DNA of 64,000 nt from Paenibacillus_S sp043945595 (GTDB taxonomy: Bacteria > Bacillota > Bacilli > Paenibacillales > NBRC-103111), in NCBI RefSeq assembly GCF_043945595.1, contig NZ_JBIFNP010000001.1, forward strand, positions 4,092,001-4,156,000. The letters run 5' to 3'. Below are positions 19,056-26,260 of the stretch, piece by piece; positions within the stretch are counted from its first letter, which is position 1, and every line of letters begins with the position of its first letter. The position numbers were made by a program, and so were the translations under genes. The notes beneath the pieces are model-generated. The model was not told the origin of the DNA and ran no database searches. It worked only from the letters and a program-made list of their open reading frames with translations.

Positions 19056-19940
19056 CTATTGTTTCTGCTTAGCCAACCATTCAGCCAGCTTATCGATATC
19101 CGCATCAGTCAAGCCTTTTTTAATGTTCTCATCGTATTGTGCCGCCATGTTGCCTTGGCCTTTTTTGATGATGTTCAAAATTTCGTCTTTACTGTGCTTG
19201 TCGCCAATACCGCGCAGAGCTGGAATACCGGAAGAAGGCATCCCTTTCAATTCACCGCCGTGGCAGGATACGCAAGTAGCTTTCTTAAAGATTTCCGCTC
19301 CCGGATCGTCAGGCGCAACAATAGCCGCAGCTGCAGCAGGTTTTTTCACGGCACCGCCGCCTTCTCCGCCTGCGCCTTTAGCTGCATGAAGCTCTTCTTC
19401 ACGCTTGATGTGCTCCGGAATGATGTTCTTCTCTTCAAGCTCTTTCTCGTAGTGCGTCCAAGAAACGACTGTGAGGTATGTACAAGCGATCAGAGTCAAA
19501 ATCATCAAAGTGGAAGCGATCGGCCGTCTGTAAAAGCGTCTTTCCTTCCCTGTATCCAGGAAAGGGGCAACCATCAGTCCGCCGAACAAGATAGCCGGAA
19601 TGATAACCGTACCGAACACAACGAATTTATCCGAAGTATACGGATACTTCAGCAATTGATACATGAACAAGAAGTACCAGTCAGGCATTGGAATAAACTG
19701 TGTATTCGTCGGATCAGCCGGATACCCCAAAGGCGCCGGATCCGATACAACCAAGCACAATATCCCTACAAGAACTACAACCCCAACCATCCATTCCTTC
19801 AATAGAAAGTTTGGAATGAACACTTCCGATTTCCCTGGAAACGCAGAGTAATCCGGCTGGGGAATGTGAGAAGATTTAGCACGGACGCGCGAATCTCCCA
19901 CATAAACGATTTTTTCGTCAGATTTATGACCGTGAGCCAC
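19056..19940 (-). CDS. qcrC: Menaquinol:cytochrome c reductase cytochrome b/c subunit
   Basis: Subunit of the Bacillus-type bc complex, fusing a subunit-IV-like membrane part with a cytochrome c domain. Three membrane segments lie at about 50-67, 105-127 and 142-160. An Ala/Gly/Pro-rich linker (about 186-210) leads to the heme motif Cys223-Val-Ser-Cys226-His227. Length 294 is slightly longer than the B. subtilis protein because of the linker. Start is GTG at 19940 after GGAGGGG. It is the last gene of qcrABC. Confidence 0.95.
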   Translation of the reverse strand: MAHGHKSDEKIVYVGDSRVRAKSSHIPQPDYSAFPGKSEVFIPNFLLKEWMVGVVVLVGILCLVVSDPAPLGYPADPTNTQFIPMPDWYFLFMYQLLKYPYTSDKFVVFGTVIIPAILFGGLMVAPFLDTGKERRFYRRPIASTLMILTLIACTYLTVVSWTHYEKELEEKNIIPEHIKREEELHAAKGAGGEGGGAVKKPAAAAAIVAPDDPGAEIFKKATCVSCHGGELKGMPSSGIPALRGIGDKHSKDEILNIIKKGQGNMAAQYDENIKKGLTDADIDKLAEWLAKQKQ

Positions 19941-20076
19941 CTATTTGCCCCTCCTTACTTCTTATAGTGTCGGAAGAAATCCCCGAATACTGCCTTAGAA
20001 TCCTTCCGCACGCAAGAAAAACTGCCTGTCTAACCGCGGACGCTCAAACTTCAAAATGACGTCGTAGAACGTTTTC

Positions 20077-20748
20077 TTAAAGCGGACCGGAAATACCTTG
20101 TTTACGAATCATAAAGAAGTGGCCTGCCAAGAGGGCAAGCAAAGCGCCTGGCAAGAAGAATACGTGCAAGGCAAAGAACCGGGTTAAGGTTTGCGCTCCG
20201 ACAATTTCGCCGCCTTGCAGGAAGGTTTTGATGTAATCGCCGAGATAAGGAACCGATGCGGCAATCTTAATACCTACTTGGGTAGCGAAGTAAGCTTTAT
20301 TGTCCCAAGGCAGCAGATAGCCTGTAAAACCAAGACCCAACATAACGAAGAAAATCAATACTCCGACAACCCAGTTCATCTCACGAGGCGCTTTGTAGGA
20401 GCCTGTGAAAAAGACGCGCAGTGTATGTAGGAACATCATAACGATTACCAAGCTTGCGCCCCAGTGGTGCATACCGCGAACGATAACGCCGAATGCAACC
20501 TTATGTTGGAGGTAATCGACACTTGCATAAGCGTTGATAATATCCGGAACATAGTACATCGTCAAGAACATACCGGACAAGATTTGAATAACCGTGATAA
20601 AAAACGTCAGACCGCCGAAACAATAAACAAATGCGGAAAAATGGTGCGCCGGATTCACGTGTTCTGGCACTTCGTGATCGGCCACATCTCTCCACATCGG
20701 CGTGATATCTAGACGTTCATCAATCCAGTTATACACATTTTTAAACAT
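20077..20748 (-). CDS. qcrB: Menaquinol:cytochrome c reductase cytochrome b6 subunit
   Basis: Four-helix cytochrome b6 that binds two b hemes plus a covalently held heme. Cys43 (in YCFGG) sits at the same position as the B. subtilis heme-linking cysteine. Heme-ligand histidines are seen in GMHHWGAS and FLHTLRVFFTGSYK, with the second pair in helix D (ALHVFFLPG and AGHFFM). GGAGGCG precedes the ATG. A gap of about 136 bases separates it from qcrC and holds no gene. Confidence 0.96.
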   Translation of the reverse strand: MFKNVYNWIDERLDITPMWRDVADHEVPEHVNPAHHFSAFVYCFGGLTFFITVIQILSGMFLTMYYVPDIINAYASVDYLQHKVAFGVIVRGMHHWGASLVIVMMFLHTLRVFFTGSYKAPREMNWVVGVLIFFVMLGLGFTGYLLPWDNKAYFATQVGIKIAASVPYLGDYIKTFLQGGEIVGAQTLTRFFALHVFFLPGALLALLAGHFFMIRKQGISGPL

Positions 20749-20764
20749 CTGATGTTACGCCTCC

Positions 20765-21314
20765 TTATTTAACCCTTTTGTTCGGACCAAGCTGACCCAC
20801 ATAAACAAAGCCGTTTTCGACTTTGAGATCGTATTGATCCAAAGGCGCCGGCGCTACAGCAAGGTTCTTCCCGTCAATCGTGTAATGCGCACCGTGACAA
20901 GGACAGAAGTATTGTTCCTTATACTCCGGATTTGCGTTCCAGTTAACCGTACAACCAAGGTGCTTACAGGTTGGATTCAAAGCAAATAGATTGCCGTCCT
21001 TATCCTTGGCAATCCAAGCTTCCAATTCTGCGTCGTTCTCATACCATCCATCCACTTGATGCAACCTTAAACTTGAAGGATTTCGGCTCGTCCGTAATTT
21101 GTCCGGCCTCCACAACCTTAACCCAGTCCGCCTTCGTTTTTGGTTGAAGTACAGGATCAACAGCAAATCTTACCATAGGGACCAGCATTCCGGCGCCCAT
21201 GAAAGCTGTGGCTCCACCAAGGGTATAGGAAAGAAACTGCCGACGGGACATCTCGCGACGTTTAACCGGCTTTTCTCCCTGATGTTGCGCATCCTGATTA
21301 TTGTGCTCGCTCAT
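20765..21314 (-). CDS. qcrA: Menaquinol:cytochrome c reductase Rieske iron-sulfur subunit, with +1 frameshift near 21062
   Basis: Rieske [2Fe-2S] subunit. A twin-arginine-like motif (SRRQFLSYTLGG) precedes the membrane anchor; the cluster motifs CKHLGC and CPCHGAHY are intact in the C-terminal part. The two open frames (21039-21314 and 20765 to about 21060) meet at AAGGTTGCATCAAG; removing one base gives FKFKVHQVDGWYEN, the expected sequence. Start at 21314 (MSEHNNQDAQ) lies after a GGGGG site. The operon is probably read from the promoter at 21390-21418. Confidence 0.9.
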
Positions 21315-21389
21315 TCTTGTTCTACCCCCTTTTGCAACATATATCACGTCGTTCGACATAACTTTACACCACATACTAGGACATTACTA

Positions 21390-21418
21390 ATAATAGCCTA
21401 CGAGCTAGGGTGCGTCAA
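21390..21418 (-). promoter_or_regulatory. Predicted sigma-A promoter of qcrABC
   Basis: On minus TTGACG (21413-21418), 17 bases, TATTAT (21390-21395). It gives a leader of about 70 bases before qcrA. Upstream (21420-21563) I see no gene; a short inverted repeat TCACA-GA-TGTGA lies near 21481-21492. Confidence 0.6.
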
Positions 21419-21563
21419 GAATTTTGCCTTGCATTTCAAGGCCCCAACTCTTGTCCAAGTGGTAACATTTAACGAAATTGTCACATCTGTGAACGAGCCA
21501 AAATGGTATGTCCAGTACATAGAATTAGCAAAAATGCCACCGAACATACACGGTTCGCAAACG

Positions 21564-21992
21564 TTACCTTGACGTCCATAATTGCTGCACTTTTGCGCTT
21601 ACCGACTGTCGAACGTCCGACTTTGAATTCGCTATCATTTCCGGTGTCAAAACAAACAGAGCGTCCGCCTCTACCTTCTCCAGCGGCAGAGCTGCCTCCG
21701 TTTTGGCCGTAACAATCACAACGTATCGAAATTGCTGCTTCAATCGTGCGCAGGTTCGGCTGAGCAGTTCTTCCCCCGCTTGTCCGTCCACAAAATGAAA
21801 GGCCGGATAAGTCAGAACTCTTCCTTTATAGGGAATCTCCAGACAGTCCAGCGCATCCCGCAAAGCCTCCAAGGCCTGCGTTGCCTCCCACGGCTGTTCA
21901 TCTCCGCTCAGCCCGGTAACGGGCAGCAGACATGTATCCACATAAGGCTGCAGCTCCGGCCATGAAGACGCCTCCACATCGCTAAATTTCAT
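21564..21992 (-). CDS. ypiF: DUF2487 family protein (YpiF-like)
   Basis: 142-residue soluble protein of the DUF2487 family, which in B. subtilis lies directly before qcrA as here. The start at 21992 (MKFSDVEASSW) has GGAAG at eight bases; an upstream in-frame start at 22040 overlaps the terminator hairpin. No catalytic motif is visible. Function unknown. Confidence 0.8.
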   Translation of the reverse strand: MKFSDVEASSWPELQPYVDTCLLPVTGLSGDEQPWEATQALEALRDALDCLEIPYKGRVLTYPAFHFVDGQAGEELLSRTCARLKQQFRYVVIVTAKTEAALPLEKVEADALFVLTPEMIANSKSDVRQSVSAKVQQLWTSR

Positions 21993-22038
21993 TTGCCACG
22001 CTTCCTTTCCTTGCTCGATATAGTACCCAATGTAACAC

Positions 22039-22073
22039 AAAAAAAAGACATATGAAGAGGTTTCATATGTCTT
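22039..22073 (-). terminator. Terminator between the IDEAL-domain gene and ypiF
   Basis: On minus: twelve-base perfect arms AAGACATATGAA/TTCATATGTCTT with loop ACCTC, ending in a run of eight T. It lies 18 bases after the IDEAL gene stop. Confidence 0.85.
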
Positions 22074-22091
22074 TCATCAAAATGTCATAAT

Positions 22092-22301
22092 TCAGGCTTC
22101 AGTACTTCGGCTGCATTCATAGGTGTAGAGCGATTTCAGTTCTGTAGTCAGGGCAAGAAACGATTCTTCATCTCCCTTGGCCAAAGCCAGATCAATCTCT
22201 TTGTACAAATACTGCTCCCTATACTTGCGCAAGGCCTCATCCCAGACCATCTCCGCAAACAAGCTCAGCATCATATCATTGGAAACGTTCATTTTGCCCA
22301 T
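22092..22301 (-). CDS. Small IDEAL-domain protein
   Basis: 69-residue acidic protein. Residues about 18-58 (MVWDEALRKYREQYLYKEIDLALAKGDEESFLALTTEL) match the IDEAL domain, a short helical domain found in Firmicute proteins such as YpiB and ComK-related regulators. GGAGG lies seven bases before the ATG. It sits before ypiF, where B. subtilis has the longer ypiB. Exact role unknown. Confidence 0.8.
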   Translation of the reverse strand: MGKMNVSNDMMLSLFAEMVWDEALRKYREQYLYKEIDLALAKGDEESFLALTTELKSLYTYECSRSTEA

Positions 22302-22384
22302 AGAACTTACCTCCAGACCGGGTCTCTCTTCAAATTTAGAATAGAGCTAAGGATTCGCCTGCTGGCGGTGCTCGCCGCCCGTTG

Positions 22385-22612
22385 TCACATAGCTTTTCTG
22401 CGTTTCACTGCATTCGCTGCAAATCGGCTTCCTTCAATTTTACGTCCAACCTGGCAGGGGAACCGAGTGAAAAGAGTGTATGGGAATACGTTACATTCCG
22501 TCATGTGCGAACCTGCCCCTACTAAAGCATATTCACTTATATCCGCGCCGTTAAGTACAATAGCCCCCATCCCGACGAATGTGCCTTTACCTATACGGCG
22601 CTTGCGGTTCAT
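22385..22612 (-). pseudogene. Remnant of a gamma-carbonic-anhydrase-like hexapeptide-repeat protein
   Basis: An open frame begins just past the stop of the upstream gene and reads RRIGKGTFVGMGAIVLNGAD, then a typical left-handed beta-helix ending with a VGAGSHMTE and a FPCQVGRKI tail. This matches only the C-terminal third of gamma-carbonic-anhydrase-like proteins (YtoA/PaaY type). The N-terminal repeats and the zinc-binding histidines are absent, and there is no ribosome binding site. I read it as a decayed gene fragment; an expressed small protein is possible but unlikely. Confidence 0.55.
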
Positions 22613-22643
22613 GCCATACAGCGGTGCGCTTCGAACAAGCGCT

Positions 22644-23768
22644 TCACGGATTGTCAAACGGGATGACAATCTTGTCTTCCTCCGGTACGTAAATACCTTG
22701 GATAACCCTGCTTCCAAGCTTGGTTATCTGAATAACGGCCCCATGCTCCTCGTGCTCTCCGATCCGCAGCAGTCCAAGATGCATCATCATCCGCATCACA
22801 CGCTGTTCCAGAATCGATTCGGGCGTATCGTAGTAGAACGGCCGAATCAATGGAAGCAGCGCCTCCTTGGCGGAGGACACGCTTATCCAATCCTTCGCGA
22901 GCTTATCCAGCCAGAAAACGAGCGATTGAATATTCGGAATCGCATTCTTGTAAAGCCGGAGCCAGAACCGGTATACCTGCAGCAAATCTTCCTTGCGGCC
23001 TGCAGACACGCGTTCTCTTCCGTGCTCCGTAAGCGCCAGAACCTGATGATGCTCCTGAATCAGCTCCGCATAGTAGCAATAATCATAAATGAAGGAAAAC
23101 CGGTTCGGGTATTCCTTAAACATTCTTCCGTAGCCGAAACGCCATGCCGTTTTGCCAACAGGGTCCTCTTTAACCGAAAGCCGGTCGAGCACCTGCTGAA
23201 GCTGCCGCTTGTACATAAAATTCTCTGCCGTTAATGCCGCTTCCTGCTGGGATAGGTACTGCAGAAAATGAGAGATATCGTCGACGATCAGCTGCTGCTC
23301 GTCCCTGTATATCCCCGGCTCGCCTGTCAGGACCAAAGATTGCCGGAGCTGCTTGGTCAAAGCCTCTCCGAACCTTCGTTTCAAATCGTTCGGAACCTGG
23401 AATAAATACCGGGTATCCCTTGAGTAGCCGTTGAACAGCCAGCCCCGCTGCTTAAAGCGGGTAATCATTTCCCGCGGATTCCACGCGTCATTCTCGTCTT
23501 TTTCGAACCGGCTTTGCTGCACTCTGGCGAGGAGTTCTTCCAGGCTGAACGATCCGCGTTGATCGAAGATCAGCGAGTTCAAGAAGCGCACATCTTCAAT
23601 GGACAAGTCCACCACTTGGCGCTCAAAAATCTCTCTCCGATTGACCGTAGATAGAATCGACTGGATCAACTCATTTTTGGAGTGGCCGTTGCATTCACAG
23701 TTGTACGTATCGGCGATTCGGCTTAGATCGTGAATATCCGCATAGCTTAACATATCCGCTAAATTCAT
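22644..23768 (-). CDS. Uncharacterised 374-residue protein, possibly with winged-helix domains
   Basis: Soluble protein I cannot assign with confidence. The N-terminal 50 residues (SYADIHDLSRIADTYNCECNGHSKNELIQSILSTVN) look like a SAP/Rho-N-like small helical domain, and later stretches (about 60-110 and 310-360, ending RVIQGIYVPEEDKIVIPFD) look like winged-helix segments of the kind found at the start of XPB/Ssl2-type helicases, but no helicase motifs are present. GGAGGTGGGG precedes the ATG. It has no counterpart in the B. subtilis gene order here. Confidence 0.65.
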   Translation of the reverse strand: MNLADMLSYADIHDLSRIADTYNCECNGHSKNELIQSILSTVNRREIFERQVVDLSIEDVRFLNSLIFDQRGSFSLEELLARVQQSRFEKDENDAWNPREMITRFKQRGWLFNGYSRDTRYLFQVPNDLKRRFGEALTKQLRQSLVLTGEPGIYRDEQQLIVDDISHFLQYLSQQEAALTAENFMYKRQLQQVLDRLSVKEDPVGKTAWRFGYGRMFKEYPNRFSFIYDYCYYAELIQEHHQVLALTEHGRERVSAGRKEDLLQVYRFWLRLYKNAIPNIQSLVFWLDKLAKDWISVSSAKEALLPLIRPFYYDTPESILEQRVMRMMMHLGLLRIGEHEEHGAVIQITKLGSRVIQGIYVPEEDKIVIPFDNP

Positions 23769-23848
23769 CTGTCCCCACCTCCAATGCCTGCTTACTTACC
23801 ATTATAGGAAGATGCGGCAAATTTAAACGGGGGCGGAAAAATAAAATA

Positions 23849-23904
23849 ACCCCACAAAGTGGGGCTTATGCTTCGAAGCGGACTCAGGTACTTTGCGGGG
23901 ACCC
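23849..23904 (-). terminator. Nested hairpin terminator upstream of the 374-residue protein gene
   Basis: On minus CCCCAC-TTT-GTGGGG (23850-23864 region) is followed by TTATTTTATTTTT. The same 3' arm, ACTTTGTGGGG, can instead pair over eleven bases with CCCCGCAAAGT about 28 bases upstream (one G-T pair), enclosing a GCTTCGAAGC hairpin. Both forms end at the same T-rich tract, so either would terminate. It lies about 80 bases before the next gene and after the terminator at 23931-23964. Confidence 0.6.
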
Positions 23905-23930
23905 CGAAAACATATAAATTCTATCATGTT

Positions 23931-23964
23931 AAAAAAGTCTGCCCCCGGGCTACAGGGAGCAGAC
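23931..23964 (-). terminator. Terminator after the histidine phosphatase gene
   Basis: On minus: GTCTGC/GCAGAC arms with an inner CCC/GGG, then TTTTTT. It is 13 bases past the stop codon. Confidence 0.8.
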
Positions 23965-23977
23965 GATATAGGCATAA

Positions 23978-24559
23978 TTATTCAATTCCTTGCAGGTGAA
24001 CCGTGCAGTTCATCAGCTTGCACAGCCACTCGGCTTCCACTCTTTCCACAATCGTAATCGAAGTATTGGCCAAATGGGACTCAACCGGGTCTCCCAGCAG
24101 TTGTTCCAGCACCGGAGCGATATAGCCTCCGTGACTGACAAGAAGTATTTTCTGACCGTGGAAACGGCTGTCCAGATCTTGAAGCAGCGAAGCCCAACGC
24201 TCCAGCAGCTGCGCATCGCTCTCCATCCCGAGTTCCTGCTGTCTCCAGTTCTCCCCCCAGCGGCGGATCCGCTCCTCCACCGTAGTTCCTTCCACTTCCC
24301 CGAAGTGCCGCTCCCGCAACCTTTTATCTACACCAAGAAAAGGGATCTTCGTGACTTCGGCTATCGTCATGGCCGTTTGCTTGGCGCGGATCAAGTCGCT
24401 CGAGAGGACTCCGTCCCATTGTTCTCCCACAAGACGCTGTGCCAGCCGCTGTGCTTGAAACACGCCTACCTCGGCAAGCTCGGTGTCCATCTGCCCCTGC
24501 ATACGTCCGGCCAAATTCCATTCGGTTGTGCCATGTCGAATAAATCCTATAGTGATCAA
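23978..24559 (-). CDS. Histidine phosphatase family protein (phosphoglycerate-mutase-like)
   Basis: 193-residue protein with the phosphohistidine motif IRHGTTEWN (His9), the GRMQGQMDTELAEVG pocket, SSDLIRAKQTA, and VSHGGY with the second histidine. It is closer to broad phosphatases such as PhoE/CobC-like enzymes than to true glycolytic mutase because of its length. Start is TTG at 24559 after GAGG. It follows the anti-sigma gene with a 28-base gap and may belong to the same transcript. Substrate unknown. Confidence 0.85.
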   Translation of the reverse strand: MITIGFIRHGTTEWNLAGRMQGQMDTELAEVGVFQAQRLAQRLVGEQWDGVLSSDLIRAKQTAMTIAEVTKIPFLGVDKRLRERHFGEVEGTTVEERIRRWGENWRQQELGMESDAQLLERWASLLQDLDSRFHGQKILLVSHGGYIAPVLEQLLGDPVESHLANTSITIVERVEAEWLCKLMNCTVHLQGIE

Positions 24560-24587
24560 ACCTTTTCCTCGCTTTCTTATGCTTTTC

Positions 24588-25220
24588 TTACGATTTCGTT
24601 CGCGACAACCAGTTCATCACAAGCAGCGTGCTGGTTAAGCCAAGAAGCGAGACAAAGATCATATAATCCTTCACCGTATGAATCGGTCCGGCCTGATACA
24701 TGAATGGCTCGCTGAATCCTTTCAGGCTGGCCACGGCGGAAGGCATTGAATGCACGTTCATCGATTCGGTCTTGCTGCCTCCTACGGCGACCGGCTCTTC
24801 CATTCTTCCGAAAATGGATGAGCTGTTGGACGCTGCGGCGGTTTCTACCGTCGGCTGATGCGTGATGGAAAAGACAAACGAGAAAATAAACAACGCCAAA
24901 CAAACGGCAATAGCGGCGGATATGTTTCTTCTAAACCTGTATGTAATCGCGTATTTGCGATCCGTTACCGGCACTCTCCAGCTTTCATCCTGATAAATAC
25001 GCTCCATGACGCTTCTGGAGATGGGGGTGCGTTCCTCCCCGATATCGACTGCCTCGGAGGCGGACTGAATCAGCTCGGTGCTTTCTCTCCACATCTCAAA
25101 TTCCGCAGCGCAGCTGCTGCAATACATGATATGCTCGTCTACCCGCCGACGCTTCAAGTCGTGCTCCGGAAGGTCCCAATAGACTCCGAACAATTCCTGA
25201 ATATCATCACATTTCATCAT
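24588..25220 (-). CDS. Membrane anti-sigma factor with zf-HC2 zinc finger
   Basis: 210-residue protein. The N-terminal ZAS/zf-HC2 domain has HIMYCSSC (His-x3-Cys-x2-Cys) at about 30-37, the site that binds the sigma factor. A membrane segment lies at about 98-118 (ISAAIAVCLALFIFSFVFSI) and a second at about 185-203. Its start overlaps the sigma gene stop as ATGA, so synthesis is coupled. It probably holds the ECF factor at the membrane; the signal is unknown. Confidence 0.88.
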   Translation of the reverse strand: MMKCDDIQELFGVYWDLPEHDLKRRRVDEHIMYCSSCAAEFEMWRESTELIQSASEAVDIGEERTPISRSVMERIYQDESWRVPVTDRKYAITYRFRRNISAAIAVCLALFIFSFVFSITHQPTVETAAASNSSSIFGRMEEPVAVGGSKTESMNVHSMPSAVASLKGFSEPFMYQAGPIHTVKDYMIFVSLLGLTSTLLVMNWLSRTKS

Positions 25221-25807
25221 CGATTCATCCCTTCATACTCCTCAAAAATCGGATCAAGAAAGTATGGTTCCAACTGGAGCTTAACACTTGCTCTCGCCCT
25301 GAACAATAAGGATTTAACCGAGCTTACCGTCTGCCCAAGGATATTGGCTATTTCCTGATAATCCAACTGCTCGTACTCACGTAAAATAAGAGCGGAACGC
25401 TGTTTTTCAGGCAAATTGTTAATAGCATCGCGAACCATCAGTACTTTCTCATTGCGCAAAACCGTCAGCTCCGGCATAGCATCCGCTCCTGCATGGGGTT
25501 CCAAACCGCTTTGCTCCAAAGACACCTTCGTATTTTTATTTTTACGCAGCTCGCTTAGCACCGTATTCCTTGCGATGGTGTATAACCATGTGGAAAAAGT
25601 AGCCTCAACTTCCCTGAAGGAATGCAGGCTCTTATACGCTTTATAGAACGTCTCGTTGCATAGATCTTCCGCAAGAGATTCCATCTGGGCGCTTTTCAGC
25701 ATGTGATATACGAAAGCAAAGATTTTACGTTCATAGCGCCGCATTAACTCGTCATAAAGCTGGACGTTGCCGTCCTTGATCTCTCTGATCAACTGGGAAT
25801 CGGTCAT
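25217..25807 (-). CDS. ECF-type RNA polymerase sigma factor
   Basis: 196-residue sigma-70 family factor of the extracytoplasmic type. Region 2 (LYDELMRRYERKIFAFVYHML to TFSTWLYTIARN) and region 4 (LPEKQRSALILREYEQLDYQEIANILG) are clear; region 3 is absent as usual. GGAGGG precedes the ATG. It is co-transcribed with the anti-sigma gene. A large inverted repeat lies in its leader. Its regulon cannot be inferred from this window. Confidence 0.93.
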   Translation of the reverse strand: MTDSQLIREIKDGNVQLYDELMRRYERKIFAFVYHMLKSAQMESLAEDLCNETFYKAYKSLHSFREVEATFSTWLYTIARNTVLSELRKNKNTKVSLEQSGLEPHAGADAMPELTVLRNEKVLMVRDAINNLPEKQRSALILREYEQLDYQEIANILGQTVSSVKSLLFRARASVKLQLEPYFLDPIFEEYEGMNR

Positions 25808-25836
25808 TCAGTACGACCCTCCTTGTGATTCCTGGC

Positions 25837-25877
25837 TTACTCCCAGTGATTCTAATTGTTTTACCAATTGGGAGTAA
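25837..25877 (-). repeat. Inverted repeat in the leader of the ECF sigma gene
   Basis: Perfect nine-base arms TTACTCCCA (25837-25845) and TGGGAGTAA (25869-25877), with an inner AATTG/CAATT stem. The RNA hairpin would end about 10 bases before the ribosome binding site. No T run follows on minus, so it is not a simple terminator. It could be an operator or a stability/translation element. Confidence 0.5.
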
Positions 25878-26053
25878 AAAAGTTGCGGTATATGATAAAA
25901 AAACATATTAATTTTCGGGGTTCCTCCATAGTTATTCGTGAAATAAGTCAAAATTCCTTCTTAATCGACATGATTCAGAAGAATTGCCAAAAAAAGGTGG
26001 ATGTTCTTACTACTATTGTACGTTAGGCTATCCCGAAAAGAATAGCAGAACAA

Positions 26054-26132
26054 AAAAATACCACCTTTATACAAAGGTGGCTGCACAATCTTGTGCGATT
26101 ATTCGGATAGGAGTGGAGAGAAACCATACTGT
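26054..26132 (-). ncRNA. Candidate small RNA of about 80 nt
   Basis: A consensus promoter sits directly upstream and an intrinsic terminator ends the region: CCACCTTT-gtat-AAAGGTGG followed by TATTTTTTT (about 26054-26081). In between lie a hairpin GCACA-agat-TGTGC and a C/U-rich single-stranded stretch (TCTCTCCACTCC). No open frame with a ribosome binding site is present. The C/U stretch could pair with GGAG-type ribosome binding sites. It might instead be an attenuated leader of the sigma gene, which starts about 250 bases further on. Confidence 0.5.
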
Positions 26133-26138
26133 ACTTTT

Positions 26139-26167
26139 ATTATATGTATACGGTTACAAAATGTCAA
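26139..26167 (-). promoter_or_regulatory. Consensus sigma-A promoter driving the candidate small RNA
   Basis: On minus TTGACA (26162-26167), exactly 17 bases, TATAAT (26139-26144): a perfect match to the sigma-A consensus, the best promoter in the window. It lies just past the tyrA terminator. The remaining stretch 25880-26053 shows no gene. Confidence 0.8.
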
Positions 26168-26201
26168 TGGTTTTTTTGAAAACGGTTTCGTTGAGATTAT
26201 T

Positions 26202-26256
26202 AAAAAGCCGGGCTCGTACAAAAAGCGATCCATCGCCAATCTTGTACGAGCCCGGC
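26202..26256 (-). terminator. Terminator of the hisC-tyrA unit
   Basis: On minus: fifteen-base perfect arms GCCGGGCTCGTACAA/TTGTACGAGCCCGGC, about 20-base apical part with its own GGCGATGGATCGC hairpin, then TTTTT. It begins five bases after the tyrA stop. Confidence 0.9.
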
Positions 26257-26260
26257 CTAT

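Noticed and set aside
21481..21492. Inverted repeat TCACA-GA-TGTGA upstream of qcrA as a Rex or CRP operator
   Set aside because: The arms are in the opposite order to a Rex/CRP consensus and only two bases apart.
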